DNA of 9,034 nucleotides. Source: Campylobacteraceae bacterium (GTDB lineage: Bacteria > Campylobacterota > Campylobacteria > Campylobacterales > Sulfurovaceae). Location: the NCBI GenBank assembly GCA_027031505.1, contig JALVQH010000333.1, forward strand, positions 1-9,034. Direction: 5' to 3'. Position 1 is the stretch's first letter; each line of letters starts with the position of its first letter. Positions 1-6,642 of this stretch are shown here, piece by piece. The translations under genes were made by a program, and so were the position numbers. The notes under the pieces were generated by a model. That model was not told where the DNA came from and did no database searches. It saw only the letters and a list, made by a program, of their open reading frames with translations.

Positions 1-993
1 ACTGTGGCGGGCGATGTGGTCGGTGGCTTCATGGACGCCGGAGACGATTTTGATCGAGAGGATGTTGTCGAGATATTCCGTATCCCAATCCTCCTCAGTC
101 GCGGCGGGCACATCAATAATCTCCCGGGTTTTTTCACAACCGCGCAATTCGGTTCCTCTGGCATCAAACTCGGCTTTGAGCATCGGCAGAATCGCGGGGG
201 CAATCATCTCGTCCACAAGAAGAGTCTCCATCGCACCGCAGATACCGGGACGGCGGGTTTTGGCGTTGAGACTGACACGGATGGCTTTGTCGGTATCAGC
301 ATCACGGTCGATGTAGGTGTGGCAGAGTCCCTTGTCGTGCTTGACGACCGGGACGGTAGCGTTTTGGGAGACGTAGCGGATGAGCGCTTCACCGCCGCGG
401 GGGATGATCAGATCGACGTACGCATCCTGCTTGATAAGCTGTGCGACCCCTTCGCGGGAGCTGTCGGGCAGCAGCGCAATCGCTTCACGCGGCAGATCGT
501 GCCGGGCAAGTACTTCCTGCAAAATAGCAGCAATGGTACGGTTGGAGTGTTCGGCCTCTTTGCCCCCTTTGAGGATGGCGACATTGCCGCTCTTGAAGCA
601 GAGAGCTCCCACATCGGCCGTGACATTGGGGCGGGACTCGTAAATGACACCGATCACCCCGATGGGAACACTGGTTTTTTCGATTTTGAAGCCTGCTTCG
701 GTGATCCAGCCATCCAGTACCCGACCTACCGGTTCGCGCAAGGCGGCGATCTCCCGCAGAGATTGAGCCATGGCAGCGATACGTTCCCCATTCAGCATCA
801 AACGATCCTGGAGAGAACCTGAAATATTGTGATCTTTGGCATAGGCCATATCGTGGGCGTTTGCCGAGAGGATTTCCGGTGCCTCAGCCTCCAAAGCGTC
901 TGCCATCTCCAGAAGAATGCTGCGTTTTCTGCTTCCGCTCAATGTGGAGATGGCTGCGCTTGCTTTTTTGGTTTTTTGTAAAAAATCGGTCAT
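1..993 (-). CDS. proA: Glutamate-5-semialdehyde dehydrogenase (gamma-glutamyl phosphate reductase), 3' end cut by window edge
   Basis: ProA catalyses the second step of proline synthesis in the cytoplasm: NADPH-dependent reduction of gamma-glutamyl phosphate to glutamate-5-semialdehyde. I translated the minus strand from the ATG at 993; it stays open for 331 codons to base 1, so about 80-90 C-terminal residues of the usual roughly 415 are missing. Family motifs are clear: VIYESRPNVTAD (117-127), LKGGKEAEHSN (141-151), LIIPRGG (195-201), and the nucleophile motif KTRRPGICGAMETLLV (245-260) with the catalytic cysteine at 252. EYLDNILSIKIV near 306-317 also fits. The start is backed by AAGGAAAAG just upstream. 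The gene follows the cytochrome c gene by 55 nt on the same strand and could be cotranscribed with it or use its own weak promoter. No proB is visible in the window. The assignment is secure. Confidence 0.97.
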   Translation of the reverse strand, partial: MTDFLQKTKKASAAISTLSGSRKRSILLEMADALEAEAPEILSANAHDMAYAKDHNISGSLQDRLMLNGERIAAMAQSLREIAALREPVGRVLDGWITEAGFKIEKTSVPIGVIGVIYESRPNVTADVGALCFKSGNVAILKGGKEAEHSNRTIAAILQEVLARHDLPREAIALLPDSSREGVAQLIKQDAYVDLIIPRGGEALIRYVSQNATVPVVKHDKGLCHTYIDRDADTDKAIRVSLNAKTRRPGICGAMETLLVDEMIAPAILPMLKAEFDARGTELRGCEKTREIIDVPAATEEDWDTEYLDNILSIKIVSGVHEATDHIARHS

Positions 994-1026
994 TCTTTTC
1001 CTTTTCGGCCATGAAGTGTATTTGCT

Positions 1027-1032
1027 ATTTTA
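1027..1032 (-). promoter_or_regulatory. Possible -10 box for proA
   Basis: On the minus strand the 55-nt gap before proA holds TAAAAT directly preceded by TG. This would put a transcript start near 1020 and leave a leader of about 27 nt before the ATG at 993. No -35 element is recognisable, which is common in Campylobacterota. The box is weak, and readthrough from the cytochrome gene is an equally good explanation. I see no terminator hairpin in the gap. Confidence 0.25.
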
Positions 1033-1048
1033 CAGTTTTTCTGGAAGA

Positions 1049-1432
1049 TTACCGTTGATTCGGCGCAAAAAGTTTGCTGATATTGTTCTCCCTGCGTTCA
1101 TTTACTTTTCTCAAGTAGGCATAAATGGTTGCGATCTCTTTTTCGGTCAAAAAATAGTGCGGCATAACACCCTGACCTTTTTGGACACTCCGACGGATCT
1201 GTTCCAAAGTAGCTTTACGGATGTCCGGACCTCTCAGAGTAACCAGTCTGCCTGCCGAATCGGTGTAGGCAGCAATTGCCCTCCCCTCCCCTGTCTCGCC
1301 GTGACACGCCACACAGCTGGCACCGTGAGGGTATCGATAAAGCATTTGTCCATACTCAAATTTGGTTATAAAATCTTTTGCACTCATTTCGAGGCTTAAA
1401 ACAAATCCGAAAACGATCATTCGTATGCTCAC
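1049..1432 (-). CDS. Small secreted monohaem c-type cytochrome
   Basis: A 127-residue protein if the GTG at 1432 is used. The N-terminus (MSIRMIVFGFVLSLEMSA) looks like a short Sec signal peptide: an arginine, a hydrophobic core, and an A-x-A-like end before KDF. The mature part has one haem-binding motif CVACH (Cys40, Cys43, His44) and a likely axial methionine in GVMPHYF (Met90), followed by an amphipathic helix TEKEIATIYAYLRKV, the usual end of a class I cytochrome c fold. It should carry electrons in the periplasm; its partners cannot be told from the sequence. The GTG has AGGGA 5 nt upstream. A more upstream ATG at 1513 would add residues that spoil the signal peptide and would overlap folD; an ATG at 1420 lacks a good ribosome site. 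It is transcribed divergently from folD and lies 55 nt before proA. Confidence 0.86.
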   Translation of the reverse strand: MSIRMIVFGFVLSLEMSAKDFITKFEYGQMLYRYPHGASCVACHGETGEGRAIAAYTDSAGRLVTLRGPDIRKATLEQIRRSVQKGQGVMPHYFLTEKEIATIYAYLRKVNERRENNISKLFAPNQR

Positions 1433-1437
1433 GCCAA

Positions 1438-1442
1438 TCCCT
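1438..1442 (-). promoter_or_regulatory. Ribosome binding site deciding the GTG start of the cytochrome gene
   Basis: AGGGA on the minus strand ends 5 nt before the GTG at 1432. Neither the ATG at 1420 nor the ATG at 1513 has as good a match in the right place, so this site favours the GTG start and therefore the 127-residue product with a clean signal peptide. Confidence 0.55.
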
Positions 1443-1458
1443 GCTAATGTATTTTCGA

Positions 1459-1465
1459 TATAATA
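1459..1465. promoter_or_regulatory. Divergent promoter core, TATAATA, for folD (+) and cytochrome c (-)
   Basis: On the plus strand bases 1459-1464 read TATAAT, a perfect sigma-70 -10 box. A start near 1471 would give folD a leader of about 37 nt. On the minus strand the same bases read TATTATA, giving TATTAT (1465 to 1460) as a -10 box; a start near 1453 would leave about 20 nt before the cytochrome GTG. The stretch is the only gene-free region between the two divergent genes. No clear -35 box is visible on either strand, which is usual for Campylobacterota. Use in both directions is inferred. Confidence 0.55.
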
Positions 1466-1507
1466 CCGAAATTTTATCGCAGATTTCCTGCATCCAAAGA
1501 AGAGACC

Positions 1508-2359
1508 ATGCAACTAATTGACGGAAAATCCCTTGCAGAAGTGACCCGTTCACGGATCGCCAGAGAGACACAGGATCTCATAACCAAACACGACATTGTT
1601 CCCGGACTGGCCGTTATCCTCGTCGGAGACGATCCGGCCAGTCAGGCTTACGTCAAGATGAAGGCCAGAGCGTGCAAGGAGGTAGGCTTTTACTCCATAG
1701 TTCATGAAATGCCCGACACCATCAGTGAGGAGGAGATCATCGGAACAATCAAAATGATGAATGACAACCCCCGTATTGACGGAATCCTCGTTCAACTCCC
1801 CCTGCCGAAACACATCGACACCGACGCCATCCTCGAAGTGATCGATCCGTCCAAAGATGTCGATGGATTTCACCCCTGCAATGTCGGACGCCTGGCGACT
1901 AACCTCGATGCCTTTGCCCCCTGCACGCCGCTAGGGGTGATGCGGATGTTTGAACACTATGACATTCCGCTGCGTGGCAAAGATGTCTGCGTCGTCGGAG
2001 CCAGCAATATTGTCGGCAAACCGATGGCCGCTCTCCTCCTCAATGCCGAAGCAACCGTCACCGTCACCCACATTTACACCAGAGATCTTGCCCGGCACAC
2101 CCGGGCTGCCGACATCGTCATTGTCGGTACCGGCGTGCCCGGACTGATCAAAGCCGATATGGTCAAAGAGGGAGCCATTGTCATCGATATCGGGATCAAC
2201 AGGCTCGACGACGGCCGACTTGTCGGAGATGTCGATTTTGATATGGTGGCTCCCCGCTGCAGCTATATTACCCCGGTTCCGGGCGGTGTCGGCCCCATGA
2301 CGATCGCCATGCTGATGGAGAACACCCTCAAAGCTGCCAAAATGAGGATCGTCCGATGA
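1508..2359 (+). CDS. folD: Bifunctional methylenetetrahydrofolate dehydrogenase / methenyltetrahydrofolate cyclohydrolase
   Basis: FolD interconverts 5,10-methylene-THF, 5,10-methenyl-THF and 10-formyl-THF with NADP(H), supplying formyl groups for purine and formyl-Met-tRNA synthesis in the cytoplasm. The 283 residues match the family length. Visible motifs: VGDDPASQAYVKMK (39-52) with the catalytic YxxxK pair Tyr48/Lys52; DGILVQLPLP (91-100); KDVDGFHPCNVG (116-127) with the substrate-binding aspartate; the Rossmann motif VVGASNIVGKP (162-172); and PVPGGVGPMT (256-265). The alanine in VVGASN, where many bacteria have arginine (VVGRSN), is a form I associate with Campylobacterota. The ATG has a modest purine-rich site (AAGAAGAGA) upstream and sits behind the TATAAT box. 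The stop overlaps the lepB start by 4 nt (ATGA), so folD leads a four-gene operon. Confidence 0.99.
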   Translation: MQLIDGKSLAEVTRSRIARETQDLITKHDIVPGLAVILVGDDPASQAYVKMKARACKEVGFYSIVHEMPDTISEEEIIGTIKMMNDNPRIDGILVQLPLPKHIDTDAILEVIDPSKDVDGFHPCNVGRLATNLDAFAPCTPLGVMRMFEHYDIPLRGKDVCVVGASNIVGKPMAALLLNAEATVTVTHIYTRDLARHTRAADIVIVGTGVPGLIKADMVKEGAIVIDIGINRLDDGRLVGDVDFDMVAPRCSYITPVPGGVGPMTIAMLMENTLKAAKMRIVR

Positions 2360-3324
2360 AGCGTGTTGCCAAAGGGCTCTACCGCTTTTCCAGCAGCTGG
2401 ACCGGAACCATTATTATCGTCCTTCTGCTGATCTTTTTCGTGGCTCAGTCGTTTGTGATTCCAAGCGGCTCGATGAAACGCAGCCTGCTGATCGGGGATT
2501 TTCTCTTCGTCAAAAAATTTGCCTACGGCATCCCCATTCCCGAATTGCCGTGGGTAGGGCTAAAGGTTTTCCCCGATATTCACGGCAACGGACACCTGAT
2601 CGAAGGGCAACGACCCCAGCGTGAAGACATCGTCGTATTTTACGTCCCCAAAGACGGCAAAACCCACTTCGTCAAACGCTGCGTGGCTGTCGGCGGGGAC
2701 GAACTCCTCTATTACAACCGGCACTTGCTGATCCACATGCACGAAGGAGATGCCTGGATGCAGCAGCACTATCCCGAAGCCAGAACCGTCAAAGCCCTGG
2801 GTAAACTCTGGCTCGACAATCCTTACCGTGCCAAATATCCCGGCATCCAGTACCGACCCGAATACGACAGCAATATCTTCCTGCAGATGCTCTATCGGGT
2901 CAATGAAGTGGACATGAAGCCCGTCTATGTCGATACCCTGAAAACCCGGAGCTATTCGCTTGGCGGCAAGCCGGTCAATGCTTTTTATAAGCGGATTGAA
3001 CCGGATCATTACTATATGGTCGGGGACAACCGGGACAACTCTGATGACAGTCGTTTCTGGGGTTCGGTTCCGTATAGTCTCATCATCGGTCAGCCGTGGG
3101 TGACCTATTTCTCTCTCGAGTACCGCAGCTATGCGCGGGTATTCAAGGGGGGTGCTCTCGGCGGACGGGATCATCAAGCCCTGCGTAAAGTCTGCGGTCC
3201 AAATCTTCGCCTCGATTCGGCCAAATGCGAAGCCAGGTGGAACCGGCACCGCTTCGCCGTACGCTGGGATCGTATCGGCCGATCCATTACGGCGCTCGAA
3301 CGCGAGGTGCCCCGCGATGATTGA
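2356..3324 (+). CDS. lepB: Signal peptidase I
   Basis: LepB removes signal peptides from exported proteins at the periplasmic face of the inner membrane. There is one membrane helix at about residues 17-34, then the catalytic motif IPSGSM with nucleophile Ser39, then DIVVFYVPKDGKTHFVKRC with the general-base Lys107, and later the GDNRDNSDDSRFWG box (223-236). At 322 residues it is long for a single-helix LepB. Extra sequence lies at about 115-200 and again at 255-300, between the GDN box and the closing VRWDRIGRSI segment (302-311). The second insert contains Cys280 and Cys291, which would lie in the periplasm and could form a disulfide (inference). The start overlaps the folD stop as ATGA and has GAGGAT upstream; the end overlaps the protease gene by 8 nt. 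A Campylobacter-type folD-lepB pair is, as I recall, known. Confidence 0.97.
   Translation: MKRVAKGLYRFSSSWTGTIIIVLLLIFFVAQSFVIPSGSMKRSLLIGDFLFVKKFAYGIPIPELPWVGLKVFPDIHGNGHLIEGQRPQREDIVVFYVPKDGKTHFVKRCVAVGGDELLYYNRHLLIHMHEGDAWMQQHYPEARTVKALGKLWLDNPYRAKYPGIQYRPEYDSNIFLQMLYRVNEVDMKPVYVDTLKTRSYSLGGKPVNAFYKRIEPDHYYMVGDNRDNSDDSRFWGSVPYSLIIGQPWVTYFSLEYRSYARVFKGGALGGRDHQALRKVCGPNLRLDSAKCEARWNRHRFAVRWDRIGRSITALEREVPRDD
3304..3309 (+). promoter_or_regulatory. Ribosome binding site inside the end of lepB, deciding the start of the protease gene
   Basis: GAGGTG lies 7 nt before the ATG at 3317, within the last codons of lepB. It marks that ATG as the start and rejects the longer open frame beginning at 3131, whose first 62 residues are an out-of-frame reading of lepB. 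Confidence 0.65.
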
Positions 3325-3961
3325 CGGACAGATGCTGCTGGCTCCGGCGCTCATACTGGCACTGGCCATTGCTATCATCGGTCACGAGATCATGCACGGA
3401 TGGGTGGCGTACCGTTACGGAGACGCAACCGCCAAATCTCAAGGGCGCCTGAGTATCAATCCCCTTGTACACATTGATCCGATTGGCACCATTGCGGTTC
3501 CCGCTCTGCTCTACTTTTCCGGGGCACCTTTTCTCTTCGGCTGGGCCAAACCGGTGCCGGTCGATATCCGCACTGTCACCCGAAACGGCGGGTATGGAGC
3601 CGCCATCGCCGTGGCTCTGGCCGGGATCACCTACAACCTCATCCTGGCCGTTCTGGCCGCGACTCTGATGCCGCTTGTGGCGCATCCGGAAAACCTTGCG
3701 ACGGCATTCATCTATATTTTCCTTTACCAACTCGTGGTTATCAACGTGATTCTTGCCGTGTTCAATCTCTGGCCGATTCCGCCGCTGGATGGAGCAATGG
3801 CGCTGCGCTATTTTGCTTCCAGGATAGGCTGGCACCGTCTGGCGGAATGGATCGAACGCATCTACCCTTACGGCATGATCCTGCTTGTGGTAGTGATCGC
3901 TACGCCGATTGGCACCTTTTTGTTTCGCCCTGCCGGTTGGCTGCTCAACCTGATTTTATAG
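3317..3961 (+). CDS. Site-2 protease family (M50) membrane zinc metalloprotease
   Basis: The product is a 214-residue multi-pass membrane protein with the zinc motif HEIMH (His23, Glu24, His27) in its first helix. The third zinc ligand is Asp158 in LWPIPPLDGA (151-160). LAGITYN (101-107) is the conserved small-residue/Asn motif of the family. Hydrophobic segments lie near residues 8-28, 55-70, 93-120, 130-150 and 185-203. There is no PDZ domain, so this is the minimal type rather than an RseP homologue. The family cleaves membrane-embedded substrates, often within signalling cascades or remnant signal peptides; the substrate here is unknown. Its start lies within lepB (8-nt overlap) with GAGGTG upstream. 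The neighbourhood could suggest that it clears signal peptides released by LepB, but that is speculation. It ends 19 nt before rpiB. Confidence 0.93.
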   Translation: MIDGQMLLAPALILALAIAIIGHEIMHGWVAYRYGDATAKSQGRLSINPLVHIDPIGTIAVPALLYFSGAPFLFGWAKPVPVDIRTVTRNGGYGAAIAVALAGITYNLILAVLAATLMPLVAHPENLATAFIYIFLYQLVVINVILAVFNLWPIPPLDGAMALRYFASRIGWHRLAEWIERIYPYGMILLVVVIATPIGTFLFRPAGWLLNLIL

Positions 3962-3968
3962 TTTGTTC

Positions 3969-3974
3969 AAGGAA
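3969..3974 (+). promoter_or_regulatory. rpiB: Ribosome binding site for rpiB
   Basis: AAGGAA lies 6 nt before the ATG at 3981. It selects that start over the in-frame ATG at 3963, which is only 1 nt beyond the preceding stop and has no such site. The chosen start also gives the expected N-terminus MKFYIATDHAG. Confidence 0.65.
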
Positions 3975-3980
3975 CCTGTC

Positions 3981-4433
3981 ATGAAATTCTACATCGCAAC
4001 TGACCACGCCGGCTATGCCGTCAAAGACTACATCAAAGACCTTCTGACCGACCGCGGCCATGAGGTGATCGACCTCGGACCCGACTCGGCCGACCGGGTC
4101 GATTATCCCGACTACGGCCGCAAGTGCGCCGAAGCGGTGCGTGACGATGCGGGCAGCTTCGGAATCGTCGTCTGCGGTACCGGCATCGGCATCTCCATCT
4201 CCGCCAACAAAGTCCCCGGTGTCCGCGCCGCGCTTTGCCACGATGCCTACACCGCCCAAATGGCTCGGGCACACAACAATGCCCAGATCCTCGGCATGGG
4301 CGAACGGGTCGTAGGCAAAGGGGTGATCGAGAGCATCCTCGATGCGTTTATCAACACTGAGTTCGAGGGGGGACGTCACGCCGGACGCGTCGAGAAGATC
4401 AATGCGATCGATGCCGAGTACAAACTGCCGTAG
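3981..4433 (+). CDS. rpiB: Ribose-5-phosphate isomerase B
   Basis: RpiB interconverts ribose-5-phosphate and ribulose-5-phosphate in the non-oxidative pentose phosphate pathway in the cytoplasm. The 150-residue product has the family's usual length. It shows IATDHAGY (5-12) with Asp8 and His9 of the phosphate/sugar site, the catalytic cysteine in VVCGTGIGISISANK (Cys65), HDAYTAQMARAHNNAQIL with His98, and GMGERVVG (105-112). All active-site residues expected from the E. coli enzyme (Cys66, His99) have equivalents, so I expect it to be active rather than a related sugar isomerase such as LacA/B. It is the last gene of the folD operon. Its stop TAG (4431-4433) directly abuts the stop of the convergent pqiC gene. 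Confidence 0.96.
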   Translation: MKFYIATDHAGYAVKDYIKDLLTDRGHEVIDLGPDSADRVDYPDYGRKCAEAVRDDAGSFGIVVCGTGIGISISANKVPGVRAALCHDAYTAQMARAHNNAQILGMGERVVGKGVIESILDAFINTEFEGGRHAGRVEKINAIDAEYKLP

Positions 4434-4994
4434 TCAAAACCGTGCAATCGTCCGTGCGGCATCCTCGGCCAGTCGATCGAATGCCCGGTTCATCGCCGCG
4501 ACGATCCGAGAGGTTTCGGCTTTGGCTACCGGGATGCGGGTGGTGAAGAGGCGGGCACGGCGGCGGGTGCCCCGGATGGGTTCGACGTAGTAGCTTGCCT
4601 CGAGCTCCACGGCATTCCCGGCATAGATGAAGCGGTTGACGACGACTTTGAGCCGAACGCCGATGCTCTTCTCGATGTCCCAGGGGAAGCGGTGGACGTT
4701 GGGGGTCGCGAAGCGCTTCTGGAGATAGCGGATCAGGTGATTGGTCAGTGCCTTCTCAGGCGTACTGGCCCATCCTGCCTGCGCACGGTAGCTCAACACA
4801 CCGGGCGCTTCCTCCTGCGGGATTTTGTTCCCGTGGAGATAGTCCGGCACGACCACCCGATCGACCCCGATCTGAGAGACATGGATCCGAGAAACCGGAA
4901 TGGCCGTTGCGGGAACCGAGAGGAGATACTCCGTCCCGCCTCCGCCGCATCCGGCGAAAAACATCATCGAAATCGCTATCCATACATACCGCAT
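4434..4994 (-). CDS. pqiC: PqiC-type ABC transport auxiliary lipoprotein (outer-membrane partner of PqiB)
   Basis: A 186-residue lipoprotein. The N-terminus MRYVWIAISMMFFAGC is a lipoprotein signal with lipobox FAGC, so Cys16 should be lipidated, followed by a glycine run (GGGG). The segment VDRVVVPDYLHGN and later AQAGWASTPEKALTNHL match the pattern I recall in E. coli PqiC (VEQVTVPDYLAGN, WASPLDQQL). PqiC anchors or receives the PqiB needle at the outer membrane. The start is the ATG at 4994: GGAG lies 6 nt upstream, overlapping the end of pqiB, and the ATG begins 1 nt after the pqiB stop. A TTG at 5006 is in frame but would add four residues and lose that ribosome site. It is the last gene of the truD-pqi operon and ends flush against rpiB. 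Confidence 0.9.
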   Translation of the reverse strand: MRYVWIAISMMFFAGCGGGGTEYLLSVPATAIPVSRIHVSQIGVDRVVVPDYLHGNKIPQEEAPGVLSYRAQAGWASTPEKALTNHLIRYLQKRFATPNVHRFPWDIEKSIGVRLKVVVNRFIYAGNAVELEASYYVEPIRGTRRRARLFTTRIPVAKAETSRIVAAMNRAFDRLAEDAARTIARF

Positions 4995-4995
4995 A

Positions 4996-6642
4996 TCATT
5001 CTCCAAAAATCAAAGCATTGGGTTTTTTGTTGAGCTTCTCAATCAGCCGTTTGGTCTCCTCGGACGTACGCCCCACCTCACGCAGCATCGCCTCCATCTT
5101 TTTGCCAAAAAGCGACCCCTCGCTGTAGCCGCGCATCACCCGTTTGGTCGTCCGCAAGGTTTTTCGCAGCTCTTCGAGCGCCTTGTTCAATTCGCCGTTT
5201 TTCCCGACAAATCCGTTGAGCCCCCCCATGGTCTGATTGAGATCATCCGTCAGATTCTGGAAACTCTTTTTCCCCATCAGTCCGTTGAGATGGTCGGCCG
5301 ACTGCTTGAGCTTGTCCAGCAAATCATGCAAAGGTTGGCGGTTCTCCTCTGCCAGCGATGTGATCGAGGCCATCAGGCGATCCAGTTTGGAGAGGATCTC
5401 GTTTTTGACCACTTTGCGCGTCGGAAAATCTGCAATCCCGTTGTGGACAATCAAATGACGCGGTGCGGATGTCGTATTGGCCTCTTTGGGATAATTCAGA
5501 TCGATGTAGAGGCTCTCCACCAGCGGGTTGCCGCTTTTGAGTTCGGCCCGCAGCCCTTTTTCGACGGCGCGTTCGAGATTGACGGTGCCGTTTGCCTCTT
5601 TGTCCTTGAAAATCGAGGTATCGATCCAGCCGACAGCCTCGGCTTCCATCATCCGATCGCGGCTGTTGTACCCGATTTCGGTCTTGTCGATCTCCCCGAC
5701 CTTGAACCCCTGATAGCGAATCGCCGCACCTTCCTGCAGGCCGTTGACTTCTCCGGAAAACGCAAAACGAAAACGCTGAAGATGCTCCACGCTGCCGCCG
5801 ATCTTCTGTTTGAGTGCATCGCTGTGCTTGTTATAGAGTCGGAACACATGTCCGGAACCGGGCTTGGGGTAGGCTTTGTCCAGCTTGCTCTCAAAGCTGA
5901 TACTTCCAAGCAGCACACTTGTCAGAGGAGCCAGATCCAACGCAATCTCCCCGCCATCAAAACTCACTGCCACAAGATCCTGATGCCAGAATTTGGTCGT
6001 GACATTGATCAGGTCGGCATACTCTTTTGTCAGAAAGATGGTCACATCCGTCGCCCGCTTGTCCGGCCCCAATGCGATCTTCTCAATGCTGCCGGCTCGT
6101 AGATTACGGTAATAGACCGGTGCACCGACATGAACATTACCGATCTCGCGCGTCCGCAGGTGAAAGTAACTCCCCTGGTCTTTGGGGCGGTACGACTTCA
6201 TGAGGCCTTTAAAACGTTCAATCGGCCTCCCTTTTCCCGAAGCGTACATGGTGATGTACGCTCCGTGGATCAGCGTATCGAGTCCGCGTACTCCGCTGTA
6301 GTCAACCTGAGGAGTCACGATCCAGAAGCGTGTCGTACGGTTGATATACGGCTCGACCTCTTTGTTCATCCGCGCAACAACTGTTACGCCGTCACCTCCT
6401 TTTTGAAGCTCTATGCGGACAATTCTTCCAACAGCCACATCTCGGAATTTGATCGTACTCTCTCCGGCAACCAGACCATCACTGCTCGGGAAATCGATCC
6501 GAATCTCAGGGCCCAGCTGCGAAAAGTGCTGATATACCAGCCAGCCGGAAATGATCAGCGCGATCAAGGGAACGATCCAGATCGATGTCAGGAGGTTGAA
6601 GGTACGGTTCTCTTCGAGTTCCGGGATCTCGACAGGACTCAT
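4996..6642 (-). CDS. pqiB: PqiB, three-MCE-domain intermembrane lipid transport protein
   Basis: The 548 residues are close to the 546 of E. coli PqiB. The N-terminus has one membrane helix (about 17-37, after PELEENRTF). Three MCE domains follow: first around 45-137 (RIDFPSSDGLVAGESTIKF), second around 157-255 (GAPVYYRNLRAGSIEKI), third around 285-385 (EGAAIRYQGFKVGEIDKTEI). Residues about 408-540 are mostly helical with heptad-like leucines (ILSKLDRLMASITSLAEE, LNKALEELRKTLRTT). These correspond to the C-terminal helices that form the needle-like channel on the hexameric MCE rings. Known PqiB spans the periplasm and moves lipids between inner and outer membranes. Three MCE domains distinguish it from MlaD (one) and LetB (seven). 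The start overlaps the upstream pqiA stop by 4 nt (ATGA), with AAGGAGA 7 nt before it. It ends 1 nt before pqiC. Confidence 0.95.
   Translation of the reverse strand: MSPVEIPELEENRTFNLLTSIWIVPLIALIISGWLVYQHFSQLGPEIRIDFPSSDGLVAGESTIKFRDVAVGRIVRIELQKGGDGVTVVARMNKEVEPYINRTTRFWIVTPQVDYSGVRGLDTLIHGAYITMYASGKGRPIERFKGLMKSYRPKDQGSYFHLRTREIGNVHVGAPVYYRNLRAGSIEKIALGPDKRATDVTIFLTKEYADLINVTTKFWHQDLVAVSFDGGEIALDLAPLTSVLLGSISFESKLDKAYPKPGSGHVFRLYNKHSDALKQKIGGSVEHLQRFRFAFSGEVNGLQEGAAIRYQGFKVGEIDKTEIGYNSRDRMMEAEAVGWIDTSIFKDKEANGTVNLERAVEKGLRAELKSGNPLVESLYIDLNYPKEANTTSAPRHLIVHNGIADFPTRKVVKNEILSKLDRLMASITSLAEENRQPLHDLLDKLKQSADHLNGLMGKKSFQNLTDDLNQTMGGLNGFVGKNGELNKALEELRKTLRTTKRVMRGYSEGSLFGKKMEAMLREVGRTSEETKRLIEKLNKKPNALIFGE
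6241..6262. repeat. Perfect inverted repeat inside pqiB
   Basis: The arms AGCGTACAT (6241-6249) and ATGTACGCT (6254-6262) are perfect reverse complements of 9 bp, separated by a 4-base loop GGTG. The element lies wholly inside pqiB, encoding AYITMYA (residues 128-134) at the end of the first MCE domain. The transcript could fold into a stable hairpin here. No U-run follows on either strand, so it is not a standard terminator. It may simply be a chance consequence of the repeated AY/YA codons. Confidence 0.6.

Noticed and set aside
4..822. Open frame of 272 codons on the plus strand at the left edge
   Set aside because: The minus strand here encodes ProA with all catalytic motifs; the plus-strand product is its reverse-strand shadow.
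1433..1513. Longer N-terminus for the cytochrome c from an ATG at 1513
   Set aside because: It would overlap the folD start, cross the likely promoter core and put a charged, cysteine-containing stretch before the signal peptide. The GTG at 1432 has AGGGA 5 nt upstream.
3131..3316. Longer N-terminus for the site-2 protease
   Set aside because: The 62 extra residues are lepB read in another frame and are polar, while the ATG at 3317 has GAGGTG at the right distance and starts directly before the zinc-motif helix.
2560..3378. Open frame of 272 codons on the minus strand across lepB and the protease gene
   Set aside because: It is the antisense shadow of lepB and spans two overlapping real genes.
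4440..4457. Repeated CCGTGC near the rpiB/pqiC junction as a terminator stem
   Set aside because: The two copies are direct, not inverted, so they cannot pair with each other, and no T-run follows a stem.
4900..6102. Open frame of 400 codons on the plus strand, antisense to pqiB and pqiC
   Set aside because: It is a codon-usage shadow of pqiB. It has no domain, lacks a convincing ribosome site and crosses a real gene boundary.
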